From Archangium violaceum (lineage in GTDB: Bacteria > Myxococcota > Myxococcia > Myxococcales > Myxococcaceae): a stretch of 64,000 nucleotides of DNA. The stretch covers positions 11,287,501 through 11,351,500 of the forward strand of contig NZ_CP069338.1 in assembly GCF_016859125.1 (NCBI RefSeq). The letters are read 5' to 3'. Positions 47,471-56,052 of this stretch are shown here, in pieces; within the stretch, counting starts at the first letter, position 1; each line of letters begins with the position of its first letter. The notes under the pieces are model-generated. The model was not told the origin of the DNA. It did not search any database and was given only the letters and a program-made list of their open reading frames with translations. The translations under genes were made by a program, and so were the position numbers.

Positions 47471-47513
47471 CCCGATCGCGCTCCCGCTTACCTCCTTATT
47501 CCGGATTAAGCAT

Positions 47514-47550
47514 GGATGACGTGACCGTCCTGGGTTGAACAAGGTCATCC
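47514..47550 (+). other. Inverted repeat between the protease and GH16 genes
   Basis: GGATGAC (47514-47520) and GTCATCC (47544-47550) form a perfect 7-bp inverted repeat around 23 bases. It may be an operator, or a weak terminator, ahead of the GH16 gene. The half-site contains TGAC as in the array upstream of the protease, which may be coincidence. Confidence 0.35.
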
Positions 47551-47574
47551 ACGCATTACCCGCAGGAGACAAAC

Positions 47575-48936
47575 ATGAACCGACACAATCTCACTTCAGG
47601 TCTGCTGGCCGTGTGCGGACTCGCGGCCCTTCACGGATGTGCAATGGATGTCACGGAGCTCGAGGACGCCGCACTCGGGACCCATGAGCAGGCGGAGCTG
47701 GCCTACAACCCCGGGTCGGGTTGGAACCTCGTGTGGTCGGACGAGTTCGACGGGACGAGCCTCAATGGCAACAACTGGAACGTCCTGACGAGCAACTGGG
47801 ACCCGGTCACCAACAACTGCAACTTCGGCACGGGCGAGCTGGAGTATCCCCGGGCCCAGAACGTCACCGTGGGCGGCGGCAAGCTCATCCTCACCGCCGA
47901 GCGCACGAGCGACAACCCGATGGATCCACGGTGCACCGGCTACGGCCCGCGCTCGTTCTACTCCGGCCGCATCCATACCAAGGGCAAGGTGGAGAAGAAG
48001 TACGGGAAGATCGCCGCCAGCATCAAGGTTCCGTCTGGCTATGGCATGTGGCCGGCGTTCTGGACGCTGGGCGCCAACATCTCCAGCACCCCGTGGCCCG
48101 GCTGCGGAGAGATCGACATCCTCGAGTGGCACTCCAATGACCCCACCTGGATGAAGTCCGCCACCCACTGGCACAACGGCGGACAGGCGGACTGGGGCAC
48201 CGGCGCCAGCGGCGGCTACAACCTCGCCGACTCCTTCCACGTCTACGAGGTCGAGTGGACCGCCACCAGCATGGTGTTCCGGCTGGACGGCAACATCGTC
48301 GCCAACAACACGTACTACCACAACGAGACCGAGTTCCAGCAGCCCCACTACATCATCCTGAACCTGGCGCTCGGCGGGAACTGGTACGGCAACCCGAGCC
48401 CCGCCAGCATCGCCCTGCCCGCGGGCACGAAGAAGACGATGGAGGTCGAGTGGGTGCGCTGGTACCAGCAGGGAACCACGCCGCCGCCGATCAACTCGCT
48501 CACCAACCCGGGCTTCGAGTCGGGGATGACCGGCTGGTCCACCTGGAGCCCCAACGGCACCGACGCCGCGGACTTCTCCGAGACGCACAACGGCGGCCAC
48601 TCCGGCTCCTACCACCTGACGCACTGGACCAACGGCACGCCGTTCGAGGTGTGGACGTACCAGACGCGCACCGGGCTGGCCACGGGCAACTACAAGGTCC
48701 GCGCGTGGGTGCGCAAGGGCGGAGGCTTCGACCTCGCGCGCCTCCAGGCGAAGACGTGCGGCAGCTGCTCGCCCGTCTTCACGGACCTGGGCACGTACGG
48801 CAACTGGACCCTGGTGGAGACGCCCGCCATCTACGTCTCCGGGGGTTACCTCGAGCTGGGCTTCCACACCCGCCTCAGCTCGGGCAACCCGGCCAACTAC
48901 ATCCACATGGATGACGTGGAGCTGATCCGGCTGTAA
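47575..48936 (+). CDS. GH16 endo-beta-glucanase lipoprotein with C-terminal CBM
   Basis: A 453-residue exported glycosidase with lipobox LHGC (Cys22). The GH16 domain (about 45-300) has WPAFWTLGANI and catalytic GEIDILEW: nucleophile Glu179, Asp181, acid/base Glu184, the pattern of beta-1,3(-1,4)-glucanases. A Pro linker (TTPPPINS) leads to a beta-sandwich module (about 308-453; LTNPGFESGMTGWSTWSP) of CBM4/9 type. CAGGAG precedes the ATG. It follows the M4 protease by 104 bp, so the two may be co-regulated. Confidence 0.93.
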   Translation: MNRHNLTSGLLAVCGLAALHGCAMDVTELEDAALGTHEQAELAYNPGSGWNLVWSDEFDGTSLNGNNWNVLTSNWDPVTNNCNFGTGELEYPRAQNVTVGGGKLILTAERTSDNPMDPRCTGYGPRSFYSGRIHTKGKVEKKYGKIAASIKVPSGYGMWPAFWTLGANISSTPWPGCGEIDILEWHSNDPTWMKSATHWHNGGQADWGTGASGGYNLADSFHVYEVEWTATSMVFRLDGNIVANNTYYHNETEFQQPHYIILNLALGGNWYGNPSPASIALPAGTKKTMEVEWVRWYQQGTTPPPINSLTNPGFESGMTGWSTWSPNGTDAADFSETHNGGHSGSYHLTHWTNGTPFEVWTYQTRTGLATGNYKVRAWVRKGGGFDLARLQAKTCGSCSPVFTDLGTYGNWTLVETPAIYVSGGYLELGFHTRLSSGNPANYIHMDDVELIRL

Positions 48937-48967
48937 CGGGCCTCCACCCTCCCCGGGCCAGACGGCT

Positions 48968-50032
48968 TCACGGCGAGAAGCGGTAGATCTCGTACGCACC
49001 GCGCTCGGCGGGCGGCAGGTGGATCTGCGAGGTGGTGACGTAGATGTCACCTCGCGGCCCCTCCGCGAAGCTGTCCGGCCAGAGGAGGCGGGGATCCTTG
49101 ATCACCTGCTCGTAGGCACCACCGGGGACGTAGCGGTAGATGGCGCCATCCTCCAGGCCTCCGAGCCAGAGGCGGCCCTTGCCATCGAAGAGGATTCCAT
49201 CCGTGGCCACGATGGTCGCCACGCGCTCGATCTTCTTGGCGAGGGCCGCGTCATCCTGTTGGGGATCTCGCAGGGCCTCGGTGGGGATACGCCACAGAGA
49301 GTGAGCCGAGAGCGCGCTCCAGTAGAGCGTGTCGCGGTCCGGGCTGAGTGCGATGCCATCCGACTGGACCGGCTTCTCCCGGGTCCGGCCCATGACCACC
49401 ATGCGCTCGAACTCGGCGTGGGTGGAGGGATGATCGCGCAGCACCTTGCGCGAGCTTCCGCTCTTCAGATCGAGCACCACCAGCCCTCCGGCCTGGGAGT
49501 CGGTGAGGTAGGCGACCTCGCGCTCCGTGTCGATCCGGACGTCGTTGAGGTAGCTGTTACCGGAGGACACCTCGGGCGGGAAGGTAAAGGCGCGCTCGCG
49601 CCGTCCGCTCGCGATGTCGAACTGGTAGAGCGTGGGCTGCGTGATCACCCCCTTGAACCAGGGGTTGCCCGTATCGAGGATCCACAGCCGGTCCTTGTCG
49701 TCGATCACCACGCTCTGCACGGCGACGAAGTGGCCCTCTCCGGACATTCCCGGCTTCCACTCGTTCCAGGTGGCATCCGGCCAGGGGATGGTGGCGCCGT
49801 CCTTCACCTCGGCCACGGAGACGGGCACGTCCTCGGACCAGCGGGGGAAGTTGACGAAGATCCGCCCCGCCTTCGAGACGGCGATTCCCGTCCACTGCCG
49901 CGGCGAGCTGGCCACGAGCTCGAGGGCGGGCGCCTTGGCTCCCGGCGTCGGGGCGGAAGCATCGGGGCGGTTGGATGTCTGGACACAGGCCGCCGTCACC
50001 AGCGCGGCGGCAGCCAGGAGGATTCTGCGCAT
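48968..50032 (-). CDS. Major royal jelly/yellow-type lipoprotein
   Basis: A 354-residue six-bladed beta-propeller of the royal-jelly/yellow family with a signal and lipobox-like TAAC (Cys at about 16). Blade features are DKDRLWILDTGNPWFKGV, NSYLNDVRIDTEREVAYLTD, QSDGIALSPDRDTLYWSALS and GRLWLGGLEDGAIYRYVPG, resembling SMP-30/gluconolactonase-like proteins as well. Activity is unknown; binding of a small ligand is likely. GGAG precedes ATG 50032. Convergent with GH16 and divergent from the APH-like gene; the 162-bp gap (50033-50194) holds nothing else seen. Confidence 0.85.
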   Translation of the reverse strand: MRRILLAAAALVTAACVQTSNRPDASAPTPGAKAPALELVASSPRQWTGIAVSKAGRIFVNFPRWSEDVPVSVAEVKDGATIPWPDATWNEWKPGMSGEGHFVAVQSVVIDDKDRLWILDTGNPWFKGVITQPTLYQFDIASGRRERAFTFPPEVSSGNSYLNDVRIDTEREVAYLTDSQAGGLVVLDLKSGSSRKVLRDHPSTHAEFERMVVMGRTREKPVQSDGIALSPDRDTLYWSALSAHSLWRIPTEALRDPQQDDAALAKKIERVATIVATDGILFDGKGRLWLGGLEDGAIYRYVPGGAYEQVIKDPRLLWPDSFAEGPRGDIYVTTSQIHLPPAERGAYEIYRFSP

Positions 50033-50194
50033 TGAGAGACTCCTTGCTCGAGGTTGCGCCCCTAGATGCGGGAGGAGCATCCGCTTCGCCACCCTTTGTG
50101 ACCCGCGCCACCGTCGCGCCACTTTCTCACAGGCCGATAGCGCATCCCTTCTATGCTCCCCGTCCTCATCTCGATTCGTCAGGAGGTACGGAAA

Positions 50195-51124
50195 GTGAAA
50201 ACGATAACGACCGCCGACATCCACCAGGTGCTGCAGGCGCTCTGCCCGTCCACCGAGGTCCTGGCGATCCATCCGGGACCGCGCAGTTACAGCAACCAAC
50301 TCTGGCGTGCCGAGACCGATGAAGGGGAGCTGCTCGTACGGGTTCCCGGGCGCACGTCGGATCCAGAGGTGCTCAGGGCCACCCTCGTGGCGAGTCGGCT
50401 CGCGAACGAGGCCGGAGTGCCTGCGCCGAGGTTCCGCGCGTTCGCCCCCACCACCTCGCTCGGGCGCCCTGTCGTGGTCCAGGAGTACGCACCCGGGACA
50501 CGGCTAGCGGACGGTCCGCTCGATCCGACAAAACAGGAGACGCTCGGCCGAACCCTCGGCGAGTGGGTCGGGCGGCTGCACACCATTCGCCGGGCGAAGT
50601 TCGGCTCCGTGCTGAACCCCTCCGATGACCGTCCCTGGGGCGATGTGGTTCTCAGCCGGGTCGATGCGATGCTCTCCACCCTTCCCAGGGAGTCCCTCCC
50701 CTCGGACAGTGACCAGATAAGGTCGGCGTTTGCCCGGCTCGCCGAACTGGCTCCAGGGGATGGCGCCGCGTTGACCCACGGCGACCTCTACCTCGACAAC
50801 ATCCTGCTGCGCGACGGCAGACCCTCCTGTCTGCTTGATTTCGAGCACGCCTCGTTCACGGACAGGTTCGCTGATTTCGGGAAGCTTCGTGAGCTGGTGT
50901 TCGAGCGCCATCCTGAAATCGAGAGACCTTTCTTCGACGCGTACAGCGCGATACATCCGAAGCACGAAAGCGACGAGGTCCGGATGCGGCTGGGTCTCGG
51001 CCTGTACGCCCTGTCGCAGTTGCATTACTTCCACACCTGGCAGCCGGACCTGGTCGGCTTCTACAACAATCGTCTGGGCGAGTGGCTGCGGCTGTCATCG
51101 AATGTTCGCAACTCCCCGGCATGA
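50195..51124 (+). CDS. APH/choline-kinase-like phosphotransferase
   Basis: A 309-residue kinase of the aminoglycoside phosphotransferase fold. The catalytic loop is LTHGDLYLDNILL (Asp197, Asn202) and the metal-binding Asp215 is in LLDFEHAS. The hinge region is VVQEYAPGTRL. AGGAGG precedes GTG 50195. The substrate is unknown: small-molecule antibiotic, choline or a sugar. A methyltransferase gene follows 49 bp downstream in the same direction, so the two may act on one metabolite. Confidence 0.85.
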   Translation: MKTITTADIHQVLQALCPSTEVLAIHPGPRSYSNQLWRAETDEGELLVRVPGRTSDPEVLRATLVASRLANEAGVPAPRFRAFAPTTSLGRPVVVQEYAPGTRLADGPLDPTKQETLGRTLGEWVGRLHTIRRAKFGSVLNPSDDRPWGDVVLSRVDAMLSTLPRESLPSDSDQIRSAFARLAELAPGDGAALTHGDLYLDNILLRDGRPSCLLDFEHASFTDRFADFGKLRELVFERHPEIERPFFDAYSAIHPKHESDEVRMRLGLGLYALSQLHYFHTWQPDLVGFYNNRLGEWLRLSSNVRNSPA

Positions 51125-51173
51125 AGCGCACGATGGGGACCCACGTTGAAATGATTCCCGAGGAGCTCGCGCA

Positions 51174-51929
51174 ATGAACATCACGCTCTCACCCCAGGAC
51201 TATGCCACCGCCTTTCATCTGCTCGCCAAGACAGCCAGACACCACGAGAACATCGGGCAGTGGGTCGAGCGGAATCTCCTCTCCCGCATGCCCGAGCGCC
51301 CGTCGCTGCTCGATGTGGGCGCGGGACCGGGCACGGTCGCCCAGCGGCTCGCGCCGCACTTCGGTTCGCTCACCCTGCTCGAGCCCAATCGCAACCAACT
51401 CAGCGCCTTCGAGCACCCGGGGGCCCGGCTCTTTCACACGGACCTGGCGGGTTACCAGTCGTCCGAGCAGTATGATCTCGTCCTCTGCTCTCACGTCCTG
51501 TACCACGTGCCCCTCGCCGACTGGGGTCGGTTCGTCGACCAGCTGCTCGCGCGCGTACGCCCGGGAGGCTACTGCCTGATTGTCCTCGGTGCCGCCCGCG
51601 GACAGAGCTACGAGCTGCATCGCGATTTCACACAGACGGTGATCAGCAGCGAGCAACTCCATGCCGTCCTGAAGGGGAAGCAACTCTCCTACGAAGTCGC
51701 CGAGACCCTGAACGGGTTCTCCGCGACCTCCTTCGAGGAGATGTACACGCTCTGCCGCTTCTTCGTGTTCGAGGACTGTTACACGCCGGAGCAGCTCGCC
51801 GCATTGAGCGAGGACGAAAAGCGCGCTCTCGATGCCAGGATTCGCGAGCACGCCGAACGCTACCGGGAGCCGGACGGGGTGTACCGCCTGACGCAGGATG
51901 AGGATCTGATCCTCATCCCCAAGCCCTAG
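51174..51929 (+). CDS. Class I SAM-dependent methyltransferase
   Basis: A 251-residue methyltransferase. Motif I is LLDVGAGPG (45-53), acidic motif II is TLLEPNRNQL, motif post-I is DLVLCSHVLYHVPL and RVRPGGYCLIVLG follows. The C-terminal section (FEEMYTLCRFFVFEDCYTPE) is unusual. The start has GAGGAG nearby. The acceptor is unknown. Together with the upstream kinase it looks like a small modification pair, perhaps for resistance or a secondary metabolite; this is inference. Confidence 0.82.
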   Translation: MNITLSPQDYATAFHLLAKTARHHENIGQWVERNLLSRMPERPSLLDVGAGPGTVAQRLAPHFGSLTLLEPNRNQLSAFEHPGARLFHTDLAGYQSSEQYDLVLCSHVLYHVPLADWGRFVDQLLARVRPGGYCLIVLGAARGQSYELHRDFTQTVISSEQLHAVLKGKQLSYEVAETLNGFSATSFEEMYTLCRFFVFEDCYTPEQLAALSEDEKRALDARIREHAERYREPDGVYRLTQDEDLILIPKP

Positions 51930-51950
51930 GCTTCAGCGGACCGAGTCCTC

Positions 51951-54185
51951 CTACAGCAGCTTGTCGGGGGTGATCGGCAGATTCCGGACGCGTCTTCCCG
52001 TCGCGTGGAAGATGGCGTTGGCAATCGCGGCCGCCACGCCAACGATGCCGATTTCCCCCAGCCCCTTGGCACCGAGCGGGTTGACGATCGAATCGTCCTC
52101 CTCGACGAAGATGACGTCGATGTCCTGCACATCGGCGCTCACGGGGACGTGGTACTCGGCCAGGTTGTGATTCATGAACCGGCCGAGCTTCTGATCCATG
52201 GCCGACTCCTCTTCCAGCGCCATGCCGATTCCCCAGACGACCCCACCGAGGATCTGGCTTCGAGCCGTCTTCGGGTTCAAGACCCGGCCCCCCGCGATGG
52301 CGCTGACGACGCGCGTGACCTTCACGGTGCCGAGGTCCTCGTCGACCTTCACCTCCGCGAACACCGCCGAGTGTGTGCACCGGGTGAACTTCGATTGCCT
52401 GGGCATGTCGGGCACGGCCAACGTCTCCTCCTCGATGCTGAGGACCTCGCCGTGCCGCATGGCCTCGGTGATCGACACCGCCCGCGACGGCTCCCCGGTC
52501 AGCCGGATGTGCCCCTCGACGAACGACACCTCGTCCAGGCTCGCCTTCGCGAGCGGCGAGCCACGCACCTTCCGGGCGAGCTGGAACAACCGCTCGCGCA
52601 CCTTCTCGCAAGCCGCCTTCACCGCGGAGCCGACGGACGACACGGTCCACGAACCGCCTTCGACGGGTGATCTGGGCAGTGAGGAATCACCGAGCTTGAA
52701 CGTCACATCCCCTACCGGCAGGCCGAGCGTATCCGCGGCGATCTGGGTCATGACGGTATAGGTCCCGGTCCCGATGTCGGCGGTGGCACTGCTGACGGTG
52801 AGCTTGCCGTCGATGCTCAAAACGGCCTTCGCGCTGGCCTGCTGCTGCATCGCTTCCCAGATGCCGGTGGCCAGGCCCCAGCCAATGAGTTGCTTGCCAT
52901 CGCGCATCGAGCGCGGGGCATGAGTGCGCCTGGCCCATCCGAACCGCTCGGCGCCCTGCCGATAGCAGGCACGCAACTCCTTGCTCGAGAAGGGCTTGTC
53001 CTGGTTCTGATCCCGCTCGGCGTAGTTCTTCAGCCGCAACTCGAGTGGATCGATCCCCACCTTGTAGGCCAGCTCGTCCATCGCGCATTCCAGCGCGTAG
53101 ACGCCCAGGGCCGCGCCCGGCGCGCGCATGTCGATGGGCGTATAGGTGTCCAGTTGAACGAGCTTGTAATCGAGCCGCACGTTGTCGCACTGGTAGAGCA
53201 GGCCCGACCAGTTGACGACGATCTCGATGTAATCCTCGAAGCGCGAGGTCTCGGAGAGGGCCTCGTGGACGAGGGCCTCGAGCGTTCCATCGGACGACGC
53301 GCCGAGCGCCACCCGCTGCACTGTCGTGGGGCGGTGGCCGAAGGTGAACATCTGCTGGCGCGTCAGCGGCACCCGGATCGAGCGCTTCAGCTCGCGCGCC
53401 GCCATCACCGCCAGGAACAGTTGATATTGCGGACGCAAGCCCGAGCCGAAGGCGCCGCCGACGAAGGGAGAGCGCACGCGCACCTCTTCCGGCGAGAGGT
53501 GGAACACCTTCGAGATGTACTGCTGGCAGTTCTGCACGCCCTGGGTCTTGTCGTAGACGGTGAGCGTGCCGTCGGTCTCGTAGATGACCGTGGTGGCGTG
53601 CATCTCCATGGGGTTGTGGTGCTCGACGGGCGACGAATACTCCGCATCGACCCGCGCGGCGGCCCTGGCGAGGACCTTGTCGGCATGGCCCCTCGGCTTC
53701 GGTGGCGGTTCGTACCCGCCTTTTCCCTCGCGCGGCTCGTAGGCCTTCTCACGACGGGCTCGCAGGTCCGTGTCGGGCGAATGGGATTCATACTCGACCC
53801 GGACGAGCGACGCGGCGTAGCGGGCGCCCTCGAGCGTCTCGGCGACGACCAGCGCGATGGGCTGCCCGCTGTAGACGATCTTGTCGTCGTAGAGCGGCCG
53901 GAAGGGCGAGCCGGAGGGTGCGTCCTCGTCACGGTAGCTGCGGTCGAACCAGGCGAGCCGTGGCCGGTTCTCGTGCGTGAAGATGTGGAGCACGCCAGGG
54001 TGCGAGAGGGCCTCACGCGTGTCGATCTTCTTGATCCGCCCCTTGGCGATCGCGCCCGACACGACGGAGCCGTAGAGGAGACCGGGGACGTTGAACTCCG
54101 CGGCGTACTTCGCCTCGCCCGTCACCTTGAGGCGGCCGTCGACGCGGTTGATGGGCTTTCCGAGCAGGGTCGATGTCGTCGTCAT
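51951..54185 (-). CDS. Molybdopterin-binding subunit of an aldehyde-oxidoreductase-type enzyme
   Basis: A 744-residue large subunit of the xanthine dehydrogenase family. KPINRVDGRLKVTGEAKYAA is the usual start. PVEHHNPMEMHATTVIYE, VRVRSPFVGGAFGSGLR and ADIGTGTYTVMTQIAADTLG bind the molybdenum cofactor. The catalytic Glu711 is in KGLGEIGIVG. Closest in layout to PaoC/YagR. No Tat signal is present. It ends the three-gene operon and overlaps the FAD-subunit gene by ATGA (54182-54185). Confidence 0.92.
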   Translation of the reverse strand: MTTTSTLLGKPINRVDGRLKVTGEAKYAAEFNVPGLLYGSVVSGAIAKGRIKKIDTREALSHPGVLHIFTHENRPRLAWFDRSYRDEDAPSGSPFRPLYDDKIVYSGQPIALVVAETLEGARYAASLVRVEYESHSPDTDLRARREKAYEPREGKGGYEPPPKPRGHADKVLARAAARVDAEYSSPVEHHNPMEMHATTVIYETDGTLTVYDKTQGVQNCQQYISKVFHLSPEEVRVRSPFVGGAFGSGLRPQYQLFLAVMAARELKRSIRVPLTRQQMFTFGHRPTTVQRVALGASSDGTLEALVHEALSETSRFEDYIEIVVNWSGLLYQCDNVRLDYKLVQLDTYTPIDMRAPGAALGVYALECAMDELAYKVGIDPLELRLKNYAERDQNQDKPFSSKELRACYRQGAERFGWARRTHAPRSMRDGKQLIGWGLATGIWEAMQQQASAKAVLSIDGKLTVSSATADIGTGTYTVMTQIAADTLGLPVGDVTFKLGDSSLPRSPVEGGSWTVSSVGSAVKAACEKVRERLFQLARKVRGSPLAKASLDEVSFVEGHIRLTGEPSRAVSITEAMRHGEVLSIEEETLAVPDMPRQSKFTRCTHSAVFAEVKVDEDLGTVKVTRVVSAIAGGRVLNPKTARSQILGGVVWGIGMALEEESAMDQKLGRFMNHNLAEYHVPVSADVQDIDVIFVEEDDSIVNPLGAKGLGEIGIVGVAAAIANAIFHATGRRVRNLPITPDKLL

Positions 54186-55177
54186 GAGGGCTGCTCCATC
54201 CCGGCGGCCTGTTCCAGGGCGCGAACCACGGCCCGCTTCGCCATTTCGATCTTGAAGGTGTTGTGACCAAAGCCCTTCGCGTCACGGACGATCGCCTCCG
54301 CCACCGAGCGGAAGTTCTCCACGGTGGCGGGCCTGTCGCTCAGCAGTGCTTCGGCCTGTGTATCGCGCCACGGCATGTGGGCCACGCCGCCGAGCGCGAG
54401 CCGGGCCTCCCGGATGTGGCCTCCGTCCATGTCGAGCGCGGCGGCAACCGATACGAGCGCGAAGGCATAGGACTGACGGTCCCGGATCTTCAGGTAGGTG
54501 TAGTGCCTGGCGAAGCCCTTCGCGGGCAGTTCCACCGCGGTGATGATCTCATCGGGCCGCAGGTTCGTATCGAACTCTGGAGTATCTCCGGGCAGGCGGT
54601 GGAACTCCGCGATGGGGATGGTGCGCTCGCCCTGGGGCCCGGTGACCCGGATGACCGCCGTGAGCGCCGCGAGCGCCACACACATGTCCGACGGATGGGT
54701 GGCGATGCACTTGTCGCTCGTGCCGAGGATCGCATGGTTGCGATTGAAGCCGCCGATCGCGCCACAACCCGAGCCGGGTTCTCGTTTGTTGCAGGGGGTG
54801 GCCGTGTCGTAGAAGTAATAACAGCGCGTGCGCTGGAGCAGGTTGCCGCCCGTGGTCGCCATGTTGCGCAGCTGTGCGGAAGCGCCGGCCAGGATCGCCT
54901 TCGAGAGCAAGGGGTAGCACTGTTCGACCCGTTCGTCGTAGGCGACGTCCGCATTCGTGACGAGCGCGCCGATTCGCAGGCCGCCGTCCCCGGACTCCTC
55001 GATCTTGCCCAGGGGCAGACGCGTGATGTCGATCAGGTGGCTCGGGCGTGAGACGTTCTCCTTCATCAGGTCGAGGATGTTGGTGCCACCCGCGATGAAC
55101 CGGGCCCTGTCATTCCTGGCGATCGCGCTCACGGCGCCCGCGACGTTCTCGGCCCGCTCGAAAGAAAAGGGATTCAT
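54182..55177 (-). CDS. FAD-binding subunit with 4Fe-4S loop
   Basis: A 331-residue medium subunit that carries electrons between the iron-sulfur clusters and an acceptor. ARFIAGGTNILDLMKEN binds FAD pyrophosphate and GALVTNADVAYDE the ring. Cys119, Cys129 and Cys138 in TRCYYFYDTATPCNKREPGS and GC correspond to the additional 4Fe-4S loop of PaoB-like subunits. Overlaps both neighbours by four bases (55174-55177, 54182-54185), implying translational coupling. Confidence 0.9.
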   Translation of the reverse strand: MNPFSFERAENVAGAVSAIARNDRARFIAGGTNILDLMKENVSRPSHLIDITRLPLGKIEESGDGGLRIGALVTNADVAYDERVEQCYPLLSKAILAGASAQLRNMATTGGNLLQRTRCYYFYDTATPCNKREPGSGCGAIGGFNRNHAILGTSDKCIATHPSDMCVALAALTAVIRVTGPQGERTIPIAEFHRLPGDTPEFDTNLRPDEIITAVELPAKGFARHYTYLKIRDRQSYAFALVSVAAALDMDGGHIREARLALGGVAHMPWRDTQAEALLSDRPATVENFRSVAEAIVRDAKGFGHNTFKIEMAKRAVVRALEQAAGMEQPS

Positions 55178-55710
55178 TGCTCGGCGCCCCCTTCACGCTC
55201 CCGCCTCACCTTCTCGATGGCCGTGAGGATGTTGGGGTAGGCGCCACAACGGCAGAGGTTGCCGCTCATCGACTCGCGGATGTCATCCAGCGTCTTCGCC
55301 TTGCCCTCATTGAGCAACCCGAGGGCGGAGCAGAGCTGGCCGGGAGTGCAGTAGCCACACTGGAAGGCGTCGTGTTCGATGAAGGCCTCCTGGAGCGGGT
55401 GGAGCGTCTCACCCGCGGCGAGCCCTTCGACGGTCATCACCTCCGCGCCATCCTTCATGACGGCCAACGTCAGACATGAATTGATACGCTTGCCGTTGAC
55501 GAGGACGGTACAGGCCCCGCACTGGCCGTGGTCGCAGCCCTTCTTCGTGCCAGTCAGGTCGAGGGACTCGCGCAGCAGGTCGAGCAGGGTCGTCCAGGGC
55601 GCGACTTCCATCCGTTTCTCCACACCGTTGACCTTGAGGGAGACCTGATGGGTCGAGGGCAGCTCCGCCGGAGACGCGCGATCGGTCAGGTCCTTGGCTG
55701 AAGTACTCAT
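55174..55710 (-). CDS. 2Fe-2S subunit of the molybdenum hydroxylase
   Basis: A 178-residue small subunit with two 2Fe-2S clusters. Cys59, Cys64, Cys67 and Cys79 lie in KKGCDHGQCGACTVL...NSC; Cys118, Cys121, Cys153 and Cys155 in QCGYCTPGQLCSAL and NLCRCGAYPN. The N-terminus (MSTSAKDLTDRASPAELPST) shows no twin-arginine signal, so unlike E. coli PaoABC the enzyme is expected in the cytoplasm. ATG 55710 is supported by AAGGTG upstream. First gene of the operon; an operator-like palindrome lies 80 bp upstream. Confidence 0.92.
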   Translation of the reverse strand: MSTSAKDLTDRASPAELPSTHQVSLKVNGVEKRMEVAPWTTLLDLLRESLDLTGTKKGCDHGQCGACTVLVNGKRINSCLTLAVMKDGAEVMTVEGLAAGETLHPLQEAFIEHDAFQCGYCTPGQLCSALGLLNEGKAKTLDDIRESMSGNLCRCGAYPNILTAIEKVRREREGGAEQ

Positions 55711-55789
55711 GTGAACACCTTCGTGGTTTGACGCCCGGGAACGCCAATCTCCATCGGCGCGAGCACGACGGCTGACCAAAGATCGTCAC

Positions 55790-55809
55790 GGTATCGAGTA
55801 GTCGATACC
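55790..55809. promoter_or_regulatory. Perfect 8-4-8 palindrome, candidate operator
   Basis: GGTATCGA-GTAG-TCGATACC is a perfect inverted repeat, 80 bp upstream of the 2Fe-2S subunit start and 243 bp upstream of the divergent hydrolase. Its length and spacing suit a dimeric repressor. No regulator gene is adjacent. Confidence 0.55.
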
Positions 55810-55862
55810 TGGCCCGCCGACGGGCGCTCGCATGTGGAATAGAAGAAAGGAAGCCACGGACC

Positions 55863-55879
55863 TGTCCGACAGTCGGACA
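55863..55879. promoter_or_regulatory. Perfect 8-1-8 palindrome, second candidate operator
   Basis: TGTCCGAC-A-GTCGGACA is fully symmetrical. It lies in the 342-bp gap between the hydroxylase operon and the hydrolase gene. It differs in sequence from the palindrome at 55790, so a second regulator is likely. Confidence 0.5.
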
Positions 55880-56052
55880 AGTCGGCGAAGATCGAGCCCG
55901 GAGGGTCTCCCGCGAGTGACGCGTCAGGAGCCCCGAAGAGACCTTCTCCGACTGGCGTGGGCATGCCCCTGAAGCAACGAAGGACAGCAGGCCAGCAACC
56001 AGGAGGCGCGGAGGGCAACCCCGAGTAGGCCGGAGGTGAATACCTTCGAGGT

